64,000 bases of DNA from Cryomorpha sp963748925 (GCA_963748925.1 CAVVKG010000004.1:1-64000), one strand, 5' to 3'; shown: positions 34,943 through 44,963, numbered from the stretch's first letter. Translations and numbers: made by a program. The notes: generated from the sequence alone by a model not told the origin.

Positions 34943-37726
34943 ATGACTAACCACCCATACGATATTGAGAAAGAGTTAAACAGTTCATACGGTAAGCTAA
35001 AATACTTCAGCCTCACCGAACTGGAGAATCAAGGAAAAAACATTTCCAAACTTCCTTTCTCGATACGGATATTGCTGGAAAACGTATTGCGTAATTATGA
35101 CGATTTTGGCGTAACTAAAGAAAATATCGAAACTATTCTTAACTGGAAACCAGAAGGTAGTGATAAAGATATTCCATATAAGCCTGCCCGTGTTCTTATG
35201 CAGGATTTCACCGGTGTTCCTGCTGTAGTTGATATTGCATCACTTCGCGCAGAAGCTGAACGTAAAGGAAAAGATCCGCAAAAGATCAACCCGGTTATTC
35301 CAGTTGATTTGGTAATTGACCATTCTGTTCAGGTAGATTATTTTGGGACAAATTACTCCTACGAAAAAAATGTAGAAAAAGAATACGAGCGCAACAGCGA
35401 GCGCTACCAGCTATTGAAATGGGCGCAAAAAGCTTTCAACAATTTCTCAGTAGTACCGCCGGGTATGGGTATTTGCCATCAGGTAAATCTGGAATATCTG
35501 GCTCAGGGGATAACAGCACGTGATGGATACGCTTTTCCCGATACCTTGGTGGGAACAGATTCTCATACACCTATGGTAAACGGTATAGGCGTTGTAGGTT
35601 GGGGAGTTGGAGGAATAGAGGCAGAAGCAGCAATTCTCGGCCAGCCTATTTACTTCATTATGCCGGAGGTTATTGGCCTTCGTCTTACCGGCCAGTTGCA
35701 ACCTGGAACAACAGCGACCGATATGGTTCTTACCATTACTAAACTACTCCGCGATCATGGTGTGGTAGGAAAGTTTGTGGAAGTTTTTGGCCCCGGACTC
35801 GATCACTTATCAATCCCGGATAGAGCTACTATAAGCAATATGTCTCCTGAGTTTGGTTGTACTGTAACGTATTTCCCTATTGATGATCAAACGCTTCGTT
35901 ACATGGCTAACACCAATCGTTCGCCTGAGCAAATAGAACTGGTAGAAGATTATTGTAAAGCCAATATGTTATGGCGCGAAAACGAAGATAAAATAAACTA
36001 TACTGAAGTATTAGAGCTTGATCTCGACACGGTTGTGCCAACAGTTGCCGGCCCCAAGCGCCCTCAGGATAAAATTGAGTTAACTGAATTTAATAGCACC
36101 TTTCAAAAGTTGCTTCAGGAAGTTCACGGACGTTCATACATAAAACCATCTGAACGGGAAGTAGCACGATGGCTCGCCGAAGGTGGAAGCCCTAAAACCG
36201 AGATGGAAAATACGGGTAACACTGGAGTTGCCACAGAGGTGAAAGCTGAGAAAAAAAACGGTTTAAAAACTGTAAGTATTTCGACCAGAAACGAACAGTA
36301 CACAATTAGCGACGGATCTGTAGTAATAGCGGCCATTACAAGCTGCACCAACACTTCCAATCCAAGCGTAATGATCGGTGCAGGACTGGTGGCTAAAAAG
36401 GCCGTAGAGCGTGGAATCGATGTAAAACCGTGGGTTAAAACGAGTTTAGCCCCTGGATCTAAAGTAGTTACAGACTACCTGACCTCAGCTAATTTGTTAA
36501 AAGATTTGGAGGCACTGCGCTTTCACCTGGTAGGTTATGGCTGTACAAGCTGTATCGGAAACAGCGGCCCTCTCCCACCCGACATTGCTAAAGCTGTTGA
36601 AGAAAATGATCTTGTAGTAGCTTCAGTCCTTTCTGGGAATAGAAATTTTGAGGCCCGTGTGCACCCGCAGGTCAAAATGAATTTCCTCATGTCGCCAATG
36701 CTTGTAGTAGCATTTGCATTAGCCGGTAGAGTAGATATTGACCTCAATAATGAACCCCTTGGTTATGACAGCAATTCAGAACCAGTTTATCTAAAAGATA
36801 TCTGGCCTACGAGCGAAGAAATCCGTGAAGTAATGAGCGATGTACTCACAGCGAAGGATTATGAAAGAAGTTATGGTGAAATATTTGATGGAAATGAGCA
36901 ATGGAGAGCGTTAAAGGCACCCGAATCAAAGAGCTATCAATGGGATTCTGATTCAACTTACATTAAGGAAGCACCATTTTTTAAAAATCTACCAAGTGAG
37001 GTGAAAGATGCTGAAGATATAAAAGGAGCTTATCCTCTTCTAGTTTTGGGAGATTCTATAACCACAGACCATATATCACCTGCCGGGTCTTTTAGTAAAA
37101 TATCTGCTGCCGGCAATTACCTGATTAACCGTGGTGTCGAGCGACTCGATTTCAATTCATACGGCTCACGAAGAGGAAATGATGAAGTTATGACGCGTGG
37201 TACTTTTGCCAATGTGCGAATTAAAAACCAACTTGTGGGAAAAGAAGGTGGATACACCGAGTACATTCCTACAGGGGAAGAGATGACCGTATTTGATGCG
37301 GCTAATAAATACCGCGAAAGCAATACACCTTTGGTTGTTCTTGCCGGAAAGGAATACGGAAGCGGATCATCTCGTGACTGGGCGGCAAAAGGAACCTATT
37401 TATTAGGAATAAAAGCCGTTATAGCCGACAGTTATGAACGAATCCATCGCAGCAATCTGGTTCAAATGGGTGTTCTGCCTCTGAGCTATGTAGATGGTGC
37501 TACTGCAAAAAGTCTAGGCCTGACAGGAAAAGAAAAATTCAATATTACCGGAATTGCCGACAACTTAACACCCGGAAAAAAACTTCAGGTTACTGCCCAC
37601 AAAGAAAATGGCGAAACTCTGGAGTTTGAAGTTGAAGCCCGATTGGATTCTGAAATCGAAATCGCCTATTATAAAAATGGAGGTATATTGCAATATGTAT
37701 TGCGTAATTTCCTGAAAAATGACTAA
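34943..37726 (+). CDS. acnA: Aconitate hydratase A
   Basis: 927 residues, full length for the AcnA/IRP-type enzyme. The three [4Fe-4S] ligands are Cys468 (ITSCTNTSNP) and Cys534/Cys537 (GYGCTSCIGNSGP), with the same 66 and 3 residue spacing as E. coli AcnA. The swivel domain shows GDSITTDHISPAG and GKEYGSGSSRDWAAKG. It isomerises citrate to isocitrate in the TCA cycle. A short Lys-rich insertion at about 425-440 separates domains. Monocistronic, ended by a bidirectional terminator. Confidence 0.96.
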   Translation: MTNHPYDIEKELNSSYGKLKYFSLTELENQGKNISKLPFSIRILLENVLRNYDDFGVTKENIETILNWKPEGSDKDIPYKPARVLMQDFTGVPAVVDIASLRAEAERKGKDPQKINPVIPVDLVIDHSVQVDYFGTNYSYEKNVEKEYERNSERYQLLKWAQKAFNNFSVVPPGMGICHQVNLEYLAQGITARDGYAFPDTLVGTDSHTPMVNGIGVVGWGVGGIEAEAAILGQPIYFIMPEVIGLRLTGQLQPGTTATDMVLTITKLLRDHGVVGKFVEVFGPGLDHLSIPDRATISNMSPEFGCTVTYFPIDDQTLRYMANTNRSPEQIELVEDYCKANMLWRENEDKINYTEVLELDLDTVVPTVAGPKRPQDKIELTEFNSTFQKLLQEVHGRSYIKPSEREVARWLAEGGSPKTEMENTGNTGVATEVKAEKKNGLKTVSISTRNEQYTISDGSVVIAAITSCTNTSNPSVMIGAGLVAKKAVERGIDVKPWVKTSLAPGSKVVTDYLTSANLLKDLEALRFHLVGYGCTSCIGNSGPLPPDIAKAVEENDLVVASVLSGNRNFEARVHPQVKMNFLMSPMLVVAFALAGRVDIDLNNEPLGYDSNSEPVYLKDIWPTSEEIREVMSDVLTAKDYERSYGEIFDGNEQWRALKAPESKSYQWDSDSTYIKEAPFFKNLPSEVKDAEDIKGAYPLLVLGDSITTDHISPAGSFSKISAAGNYLINRGVERLDFNSYGSRRGNDEVMTRGTFANVRIKNQLVGKEGGYTEYIPTGEEMTVFDAANKYRESNTPLVVLAGKEYGSGSSRDWAAKGTYLLGIKAVIADSYERIHRSNLVQMGVLPLSYVDGATAKSLGLTGKEKFNITGIADNLTPGKKLQVTAHKENGETLEFEVEARLDSEIEIAYYKNGGILQYVLRNFLKND

Positions 37727-37755
37727 GCCATTCAATTGGATCTAAATTAAATATC

Positions 37756-37790
37756 AAAAGCCGCGCTGACTAAACATCAACGCGGCTTTT
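37756..37790. terminator. Bidirectional terminator between acnA and the dockerin-like gene
   Basis: Perfect 10-bp stem AAAAGCCGCG / CGCGGCTTTT with a 15-base loop; it has T-runs on both strands and lies between convergent genes. Confidence 0.9.
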
Positions 37791-37811
37791 TCCATTCACC
37801 AAATCAAAAAA

Positions 37812-40175
37812 TTATTCTGGAAGTGAAACGCCTTCCATCCCAAAGTTGACGCCCAAAAGAGATAAATCTACGACGTTAACAAAAGAGTCACAATTTAGGT
37901 TAGCCGTTGGCAAATAATTTGAATCACTCGGAGTGCTTCCAAAACTCGAAGCAAAAATAGATAAGTCCGTAATGTTTATGGAGTTACTATTATTTAAATC
38001 TCCACGCACCAGATTATCAAGCGTGATATTGTTAACTCCTGAGCTGAGGGTATAATCATTTAACGATACCCGCAATGCACCCATGACTTCTATGTAGATA
38101 TCAACCGTTCCCACCGGCATATTTGAAACTGTAATGGAAGTAAAATTGTTATATCCGCTGGTGATTTCTATGACCGGTATATTAAATTCCGGAATAAACG
38201 TTCGCACTACTACTTGCCTTTGACCACAAGATAACTCAAAGGGAATAGTAAAGTTAATAGTAGCTCCCAATGGGATTCCTGCACATTCACAATTATCCCT
38301 GACATAATCTCCATGAGTTGAATTGTTAGAATCAGCGCAGGGATCACCAAAGTTTTTTTCCAAAAATGAACAGTCAAATCCATTGGTTTCAGTAAGCTCA
38401 AATGAATGATAAAAAGAGCCACCTGCTTTTTTAGAAACAACAAAATAATAAGTCACACCCGCTGAAATGGGTATATTATTTATGTCAAGGTTATTTTCTG
38501 TGTTTGTATATCCCCATGCATGTGTTGATTGGAAAGGGCATCCGGTAAAAACCCATATTGCCATAGAATCTCCAAGACCATACAGGGAAGCTCTTACAAA
38601 TTGATCTTCTTCAGGAGTATAGCTATACACCACATCGATTCCGTTTAAATAATCTGCCGATAAATCTCCTGACCCCACAGCGTTAGGTATTGCAGGAGGT
38701 ACATCAGTTTGATTATAGTCGTTACCTAAGAATTTTGTATTGCCATCAAGTTCATAAGGTAGCCCGGCTATTTCCAGAGGATGTTCACACGTGGGACCAT
38801 TAGAAGGCTCCAATGTAAAGGTGTAGAGATAATCTGCGGCACTAATAAAGCTTGAGAGAACAAAATAATAGGTTTCACCGGCCTCAACTGCCATATTTTT
38901 TATTTCCCGATTAAAACTATTAGAACCTAGACCATAATCCCAGCCTATGGTAGCATTGAATGGACAACCAGACAATACAGTTAAGCATGACTGGTCTTGA
39001 TTGGGTGTGCTTCTTGCATCAACATACCCATCACTCGTGGGCGAATAGGCATAAACTACTTCTGGCCCATTAAAGAAAAAATTACCGAAATTTCCATTTG
39101 AGTTTGGATCTTGAATGGGCTGAGGCAGACTCTGGCCATAATCATTACTAAAATCAGATAATCTTTCCTGACTCGTATATGGGAGATTATTAACCGCAAA
39201 AGGAAGCTCGCAATTATGCCCGGGAGATTCTTTAAGCGAAAACTCATAATTATAGTTCGCACTTGCTTGCGAGCTTGAAAGCACAAAGTAATATGTTTCT
39301 CCACTTGCTACCGGTATATTTCGCAGCGCATTGCTTTCTTCACCATTAGAATAATCCCAAGCCACGGTTTGTGTAAAGGGACATCCCGTGAAGACGTAAA
39401 TACTCGAAAACGCAGAATTTGCATCGGATTCTACATCTACATATCCGTCATCTGACGGAGTGTAGGCATAAACTACCTCTTTTCCATTCAAATAAAAAGT
39501 AGAATAAGGTACTTCAAATATAGCATTTGCGGAAGCTGGAGGAACATCCGTATTATTATAGTCATTTCCATACCCCTCTAATTGATCTGAATCCGAGAAT
39601 GGCAGGCTGGTAATGTCCTTTGGTCCCTCACAAACGTATCCGTTGTATTCATTTAAAAAAAAAGAATAGTCAAAACTCCCAAACGATAAGCCGGTGGAAA
39701 TTACAAAGTAATATGTTTCTCCCTCTATTACTGGAATAGCTTGAATGGAGCTAATTCCTGGTGATGTAGAATAATCCCAACCTACTACAGATTGAAATGG
39801 ACAACCGGTAAACACATGAATACTTGTAAATGATGCATCACCAAGCAGTAACGTTGCGACATATCCGTCGTCGACCGCCGTGTAAGCGTAAACCACTTCA
39901 GGTCCATTTAAAAAGTTAGGTAGATAAACTTCATCATGAATTGCATCCGGCGATTCCGAAGGTGCATCATTTTGATTATAATCATTACCATAGTCGGTAT
40001 TAGTTCCTGTTGCGCTATAGGGAAGGCTAGTTATGTTTATTGGTGTTGAACATACATTTCCTACCTGACCTTGAATTTTAGTTAAGCAAAGTAGCCATGA
40101 AACAAGAAGGAAAATTCGAAGTAGTAAAAATTTAGATGGGTAACTGAAAAAGTTAAAACGGTAAATGACATTCAT
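37812..40175 (-). CDS. Secreted four-repeat protein with C-terminal dockerin-like domain
   Basis: 787 residues, signal peptide ending KIQGQ. Four repeats of about 140-150 residues (about 38-620) each carry an NDYN element, VVYAYTP..DGYV, VFTGCPF, WDY and GETYYFVLS, as in beta-sandwich binding domains. A Cys-rich GDPCADSN..CECAG hinge follows, then a beta domain and a dockerin type I-like pair of loops (GDLNNSNSINITDLSIF and ANLNCDSFVNVVDLSLL, about 720-780). There is no T9SS sorting domain. A close single-repeat paralogue lies next to it. Its ligand is unknown; a scaffolding or binding role is inference. Confidence 0.75.
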   Translation of the reverse strand: MNVIYRFNFFSYPSKFLLLRIFLLVSWLLCLTKIQGQVGNVCSTPINITSLPYSATGTNTDYGNDYNQNDAPSESPDAIHDEVYLPNFLNGPEVVYAYTAVDDGYVATLLLGDASFTSIHVFTGCPFQSVVGWDYSTSPGISSIQAIPVIEGETYYFVISTGLSFGSFDYSFFLNEYNGYVCEGPKDITSLPFSDSDQLEGYGNDYNNTDVPPASANAIFEVPYSTFYLNGKEVVYAYTPSDDGYVDVESDANSAFSSIYVFTGCPFTQTVAWDYSNGEESNALRNIPVASGETYYFVLSSSQASANYNYEFSLKESPGHNCELPFAVNNLPYTSQERLSDFSNDYGQSLPQPIQDPNSNGNFGNFFFNGPEVVYAYSPTSDGYVDARSTPNQDQSCLTVLSGCPFNATIGWDYGLGSNSFNREIKNMAVEAGETYYFVLSSFISAADYLYTFTLEPSNGPTCEHPLEIAGLPYELDGNTKFLGNDYNQTDVPPAIPNAVGSGDLSADYLNGIDVVYSYTPEEDQFVRASLYGLGDSMAIWVFTGCPFQSTHAWGYTNTENNLDINNIPISAGVTYYFVVSKKAGGSFYHSFELTETNGFDCSFLEKNFGDPCADSNNSTHGDYVRDNCECAGIPLGATINFTIPFELSCGQRQVVVRTFIPEFNIPVIEITSGYNNFTSITVSNMPVGTVDIYIEVMGALRVSLNDYTLSSGVNNITLDNLVRGDLNNSNSINITDLSIFASSFGSTPSDSNYLPTANLNCDSFVNVVDLSLLGVNFGMEGVSLPE

Positions 40176-40256
40176 ATTTTCAAAGTTTTTTGATTGGTAA
40201 GTGAAGAACAGTTTAAAATTGAGTGCGCAAGATAACGTGTCAAAATAATGGGCCTG

Positions 40257-40272
40257 TCACCCAAATAGGTGA
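40257..40272 (-). promoter_or_regulatory. Palindromic operator-like element, copy 1
   Basis: TCACC-N6-GGTGA upstream of the four-repeat gene. On the minus strand it ends exactly 22 bases before TATCTTG, a -7-like box, and about 82 bases before the ATG. The same arrangement occurs at 41610-41625 upstream of the paralogue. Confidence 0.6.
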
Positions 40273-40322
40273 TTTTAAGATTGATAAGGTACATTTTGAT
40301 AAAGCTGTGCATAATATCAAAC

Positions 40323-40355
40323 GCCGCACAGACTCTTAACCTGTGCGGCATTTTT
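40323..40355. terminator. Terminator after the single-repeat dockerin-like gene
   Basis: Perfect stem GCCGCACAG / CTGTGCGGC with a 9-base loop, T-run on the plus strand. It lies 29 bases beyond the stop of the minus-strand gene at 40384 and upstream of the four-repeat gene. Confidence 0.75.
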
Positions 40356-40383
40356 CTTCCTTGATACCAATAAAGGAAAGTAA

Positions 40384-41511
40384 TTAAGGTAGCGAGACGC
40401 CTTGCATTCCAAAGTTGGCGCCCAATAGAGATAAGTCGATCACATTAATACTGGAATCGCAGTTTAGATTAGCCAAAGGATTATAGCCTTCACCACCCTC
40501 AACACTTCCAAAAGCAGAGTTAAATACTGAAAAATCTTGCACATTTATACCATTATTGCCATTTAAATCACCCACAATGACAGGTGGAAAATCAATGGCA
40601 TTTGTACCTTGATTAATCGTATAGCTGCTCATTACAAAACTGAGCATGCCATCCATATTGATATAAATATCATAGGTCCCTACTGGTATTTGGCTTACAA
40701 TACTAACCGAAGAATTATTTCCTGAATAGGTACTACTCACAAGTACTAATTCATCAGTATCAGGGTAATAAAATCTGATCTGCACCCACCTAAATCCACA
40801 ATTAAGAGATTGTGGTAGCGAAAAAAAAGCGGTAGCATCAGTGGAGATCCCTTCACAATTACAATCGGCTGTTACGACATCGTTAATTGTGATATCATTT
40901 CCATCATCGCAAGTGTTACCTATATAGTTTGCCAATGTAGGACAGTCAAAAGGTGCCGACTCGTGTAGTTCAAACGTATATGAATAGGATGGATTATTGG
41001 GATAGCTGGAAAGGACAAAGTAATAGGTTGTGCCTGCTGTTACCGGAATTGTGAGAACCTCACGCTCCTCGTTATTATAAAATAAATCCCATCCTAAAGT
41101 AGCTTCAAATGGACAACCGGTAAAAACCCATAAAGCAGACAAATCTCCGTTTCCGAGAAGGAAAGCATCTACATAATCATCCTGAGAAGGAGTATAAGCG
41201 TAAACCACATCGAATGCGCCCAGGTAATTTTGAGCAAACGATCCGCTGCTTATAGGGTTTGCTACCGCGGGTGGAACATCGTTATACTCATAGTCGTTGC
41301 CATAAGTGGCGGTATTTCCGGAATGTGAATAAGGAAGTGACATTATTTGAAAAGGCGTTTCGCAAACATTTCCGGTTTGAGCCTGGCTCAGCAAAACGAT
41401 AAAGAGCCCAACTAGTAGCAGCAATAATCGAAATAGAGGGGTTTTGTACTCCTTAAAAAGATTGAAAAAATGAGATCGGGTTTTCATAACTTTAAATTCC
41501 TTTAAGATCAT
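40384..41511 (-). CDS. Secreted single-repeat paralogue with dockerin-like domain
   Basis: 375 residues, or 367 if the second Met (41487, MKTRSHFFNLF) is the start; both give a signal peptide ending SQAQ. It has one copy of the repeat (NDYEYNDVPP, VVYAYTPSQDDYV, VFTGCPFEATLGWD), the Cys-rich hinge (GNTCDDGNDITINDVVTADC), a beta domain and the dockerin-like end (GDLNGNNGINVQDFSVF, then ANLNCDSSINVIDLSLLGAN). It arose from, or gave rise to, the neighbouring four-repeat gene by duplication. No T9SS sorting domain is present. Confidence 0.75.
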   Translation of the reverse strand: MILKEFKVMKTRSHFFNLFKEYKTPLFRLLLLLVGLFIVLLSQAQTGNVCETPFQIMSLPYSHSGNTATYGNDYEYNDVPPAVANPISSGSFAQNYLGAFDVVYAYTPSQDDYVDAFLLGNGDLSALWVFTGCPFEATLGWDLFYNNEEREVLTIPVTAGTTYYFVLSSYPNNPSYSYTFELHESAPFDCPTLANYIGNTCDDGNDITINDVVTADCNCEGISTDATAFFSLPQSLNCGFRWVQIRFYYPDTDELVLVSSTYSGNNSSVSIVSQIPVGTYDIYINMDGMLSFVMSSYTINQGTNAIDFPPVIVGDLNGNNGINVQDFSVFNSAFGSVEGGEGYNPLANLNCDSSINVIDLSLLGANFGMQGVSLP

Positions 41512-41609
41512 GCTCTACCATGGAATAATAGCAGCACATGATTGGTTAAACTGATTGGTTAATGATTAAAATACTGGGTGCAATTTAGGCCGTGGCCGCA
41601 AATCCAGCC

Positions 41610-41625
41610 TCACCCGAAAAGGTGA
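41610..41625 (-). promoter_or_regulatory. Palindromic operator-like element, copy 2
   Basis: TCACC-N6-GGTGA, 22 bases before TAAATTG on the minus strand, matching the spacing of copy 1. It lies in the 346-base region between the divergent single-repeat gene and the outer-membrane barrel gene; nothing else was recognised there. Confidence 0.6.
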
Positions 41626-41857
41626 TTTCTCATTTCCGGCCGCGATTTTCTGCCCTACTTCGCGGTTAAACTCTCCACATATTCGGGGAAACCAATACCC
41701 ATTAAATAATAATAAAATAGTAGGCTGTCCGGGTTTCTCTGAAAGTGATATTGTGTACACCGCTGATATTCCGCAGTTGAGGAGTTTGGCCATACCCGCA
41801 GAAAATATTGGCAAGGTATTCTCTCTATTAATTGAAATAACTAACGATAAAACTATT

Positions 41858-42484
41858 ATGAAAAGAATATTTATTACTGCATTATTTCTTAGTATAATTT
41901 CTTTATCAATCCAGGCTCAGTATATTGGTGTGAAGGGAGGATTAAACCTTTCTAACTTAAATATTGATGAGGTTGATGATGAAAACATGAGAACTGGTTA
42001 TCACTTTGGTGCCTACATAAATTTACCGATTAGTGATGGATTCGCAATTCAGCCCGAGGTATTATATTCCACTAAAGGTTCTGAAGGTGAATACAATCAA
42101 GACTTAGGAATTTTCGGTGAATTTAATTCAACCGCTACATTCAAGCTTGATTACATTGATGTTCCGATCCTGGCAGTTTTTAAATTGGGTGATGCCATAG
42201 AACTTCACGCCGGACCTTATTTCGGTTTTCTCGCAAACTCCAAAATAGAAGTTGATGGTGACTTTGACGGGGAGGATGATTTAGACTCAGACAATTTTAA
42301 AAATCTAGATTACGGCCTGGTAGGCGGATTAGCTGTAAATTTTGCAGCAATACAAGTTGGTGCAAGATACAATTATGGTCTTCAGGAGGTTCAGGATAGT
42401 GAAGCCTCTGAATTGTTCCTAGGTGATGCTAAAAATTCTTATTTTCAAGTATTCGCGGCATTGCGAATTGGAAATTACGACTGA
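41858..42484 (+). CDS. Outer-membrane beta-barrel (porin-family) protein
   Basis: 208 residues from the ATG at 41858 (MKRIFITALFLSIISLSIQA); the frame is open upstream to 41753 but those codons are not protein-like. After the signal peptide comes the typical opening of Bacteroidota small barrels, QYIGVKGGLNLSNLNI, with alternating strands to the C-terminal FAALRIGNYD. Asp/Glu-rich loops (VDGDFDGEDDLDSDNF) may bind cations. Its cargo is unknown. It is divergent from the dockerin-like gene and ends in a shared terminator. Confidence 0.82.
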   Translation: MKRIFITALFLSIISLSIQAQYIGVKGGLNLSNLNIDEVDDENMRTGYHFGAYINLPISDGFAIQPEVLYSTKGSEGEYNQDLGIFGEFNSTATFKLDYIDVPILAVFKLGDAIELHAGPYFGFLANSKIEVDGDFDGEDDLDSDNFKNLDYGLVGGLAVNFAAIQVGARYNYGLQEVQDSEASELFLGDAKNSYFQVFAALRIGNYD

Positions 42485-42510
42485 TAAAAATATGGTTGTT
42501 TGAATGATTA

Positions 42511-42540
42511 AGGGCTGCTCAATATTGAGCAGCCCTTTTT
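42511..42540. terminator. Strong terminator between convergent barrel and OmpA genes
   Basis: A perfect 24-base palindrome (42512-42535) starting GGGCTGCTCAAT, followed by TTTTT on the plus strand. It is suited to ending both convergent transcripts. Confidence 0.9.
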
Positions 42541-42569
42541 CTTTATCCACTAAAGTCTGATCACACTGA

Positions 42570-44963
42570 TTAATTCTCGACGATTGTTACCTCTACCCTT
42601 CTGGAATTAGGCTCAAATTTTTCCGCGCCATTACTGATCCCTCCACCTTTTACTTCAATCTTTTCTTTACTAATACCTTTTGAAATAAGGTAATCCATAA
42701 CTGCTGTCGCACGTTGTTCTGATAATTTCAAATTGTATTCGGCATTTCCACTTTTGTCTGTGTAACCAGTTAGCAAAACTTTTCTGGAGTCAGCGTTTTT
42801 CACATCTTCCACTACTATGTCCAGTTTTTGAAGTTCAGCGCTATCGAGATTTGTTTTATTGAGTCCGAAATTACATTCTATTGGATAATCACCTTTCAAT
42901 TCTACAGTTGTTTCAGTTGATTTTAATGGCTCCGGGGATATAACAGCAGATGTATCAGCAGGCGATATAGAGATAGAATCTACAGGAGATTCATCCATAA
43001 CATTTGATGTATCTATCTCTGAAACAGTTAAATCGGAAAGGAGTAAAGAATCATTCGCAGCGATTTGAGTAGAATCAATGCCTAAAGAATCATTCTCAAA
43101 ATAATATCCTATGGGTGGATCCGCCACATAGGCGCTATCGGCCACGGCAGCGGTATCAGCCAGAGCAGTAGTATCGGCTATTCCATATTGTAACTTCAGG
43201 GCTGCAAGTTCAGCTTCCAGCCTATCAAGCTCTTGCTGGGCTGCCGCACTTTCATAGTAAACGGTATCAGGCTCACTCTCCTTGTTCTTCCCTCCCGATA
43301 ATAATGCACCTAGAGCTGTCCCTGCTGCTCCAGCAGCAATAATTTTTCCGGCTTCGTTATTCTTATTCTGATTACTCAGTTTTGATATTTCTTGTCGGTT
43401 CTTTTGTATCTCTCTGTTCTGCTGAGCCAAAAGCTTATTCTGATTATCCTCCAATGAGGCTTGAAGCGCATCATTCTCGGAATCGTTAGATTTCTCTTTT
43501 ATGATTGTTTCTGAATCATCATTCTCGTTTTTTTCCGTCTCTTCATTTTTTTCCTCTTTATCTTCCTTTTCCGTTGAAGCTGACTTATCTATTAATTCAG
43601 TTTGGGCATTAGTTGAAGCAGTATCAACTCTCTGTGCGGGAGATGCCGACCTTTCTATATAGACGGTATCAACCCGATCAGGAGAAGTATTCATGTTTTT
43701 TTCACCTGGAATTGTATCAGCCCTTTGCTGAACAGGGGTTGACCTCTCAATATAAACGGTATCAACTTCGCCAGTAGCCGTATTCTGAAGAATAGGTGAA
43801 CTATTTCTATTTGTTGAGAGTGAATCTTGTTCAAAAACCGTTGAATCCGACTCTTGGTTAGCCGGCAAAGCTTTCTCTATATAAACCGAATCCCTTTCAA
43901 GCCCTGTTGAATCCTTAAGAGCCTTTGTTTCTTGGGTTACAAGGGTATCTCCTGTGCCTACCGAGTCAATTCTTTCAACGTTTTCTAATTCTTCAATGGG
44001 TTCCATCATTGTGGTATCACTTCTTGAAATTGAGTCCAGGCCGGTAATTAAATTGTCTGGTTGAACCCTTCTCTTATAAAGGCTGTCAAAGTGCATGAAT
44101 ATCTGAAGCGAGTCGGCACGAGTAAGGTTTAGATTTCCCGCCACCATTTTTGGGGATCCATTAAGTGAACTATCGCGCATTTCACCAATCGACCTGGATG
44201 ATGAAGAAGTATCCGGCAAAACCAAAATTGAAGAAAACATATCAATTTTTTCTACTTTTTCAGCTTTAACCGGTGCAGAAATATGAGCATCAGGAACAAA
44301 AACAGGTGCTACGAATTTACTTTTACGACTTCCAAAGTGATAATTGAGTGCCACCTTCCAAACGTTATAACGTTCATTCTCGGCTATATCTCCTTCTACC
44401 ACACTTGACCGGGTTCCAAGTATCTCAAGCGCGGCTTCAGCTGTAATTCGATCACCAAGTCTAAATTTCAGGCCATTTTCAAATCCAAAGGTAAGATCTC
44501 CGTTATTTGAATTGAAATTATCAATTTGGGAATACTTGGTTGTATAACCGGCTTCCAGTCTGTGAAAAAATGATAGAAAGGATCTCTGGCTAAATAAGTA
44601 ACCGTTGTCCCAGTAATAACCTAGGCTTAAAAAGCTCCCTGACATATTTTCAACTGCCGCACCACCTAACTTCGCCTGAAAGAAATTCACACCAAAAGTG
44701 AAATCGTTACCAAGTCGGTGTTCAACCCGAAGGCCATAAGCAAAAGCGTTCTCATCTTCGGGCGTAGTAACATCACTGCTCTTGGTCAACAACCCTCCGT
44801 AAGGGCTGAATTGCCAATTGTATAAATCTCGCTGTGCACTACACGTATCCGTAGCAAATATGATAGTAAGAAGCGAAAGAATAATTAGTTTAATTGATCT
44901 CAAAATAAGTGTATTTAATGGGATTAGATTAGAAAGGGCGATTACCTGCTTAAGCCAAACCAC
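42570..44963 (-). CDS. OmpA-family outer-membrane protein with long low-complexity linker
   Basis: 797 residues. The signal peptide is internal (about residues 21-44, ending TCSAQ), so the real start may be the TTG at 44903. A beta barrel spans about 45-240. Then comes a roughly 400-residue Ser/Thr/Asp-rich linker with repeats of the type VDTVYIERS, a coiled coil and a glycine zipper (AAGAAGTALGALLSGG). The C-terminal OmpA domain binds peptidoglycan (LTGYTDKSGNAEYNLKLSEQ, then NSRRVEVTIVEN). It links outer membrane and cell wall. It overlaps the upstream gene by 22 bases, so the two form an operon. Confidence 0.85.
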   Translation of the reverse strand: MVWLKQVIALSNLIPLNTLILRSIKLIILSLLTIIFATDTCSAQRDLYNWQFSPYGGLLTKSSDVTTPEDENAFAYGLRVEHRLGNDFTFGVNFFQAKLGGAAVENMSGSFLSLGYYWDNGYLFSQRSFLSFFHRLEAGYTTKYSQIDNFNSNNGDLTFGFENGLKFRLGDRITAEAALEILGTRSSVVEGDIAENERYNVWKVALNYHFGSRKSKFVAPVFVPDAHISAPVKAEKVEKIDMFSSILVLPDTSSSSRSIGEMRDSSLNGSPKMVAGNLNLTRADSLQIFMHFDSLYKRRVQPDNLITGLDSISRSDTTMMEPIEELENVERIDSVGTGDTLVTQETKALKDSTGLERDSVYIEKALPANQESDSTVFEQDSLSTNRNSSPILQNTATGEVDTVYIERSTPVQQRADTIPGEKNMNTSPDRVDTVYIERSASPAQRVDTASTNAQTELIDKSASTEKEDKEEKNEETEKNENDDSETIIKEKSNDSENDALQASLEDNQNKLLAQQNREIQKNRQEISKLSNQNKNNEAGKIIAAGAAGTALGALLSGGKNKESEPDTVYYESAAAQQELDRLEAELAALKLQYGIADTTALADTAAVADSAYVADPPIGYYFENDSLGIDSTQIAANDSLLLSDLTVSEIDTSNVMDESPVDSISISPADTSAVISPEPLKSTETTVELKGDYPIECNFGLNKTNLDSAELQKLDIVVEDVKNADSRKVLLTGYTDKSGNAEYNLKLSEQRATAVMDYLISKGISKEKIEVKGGGISNGAEKFEPNSRRVEVTIVEN

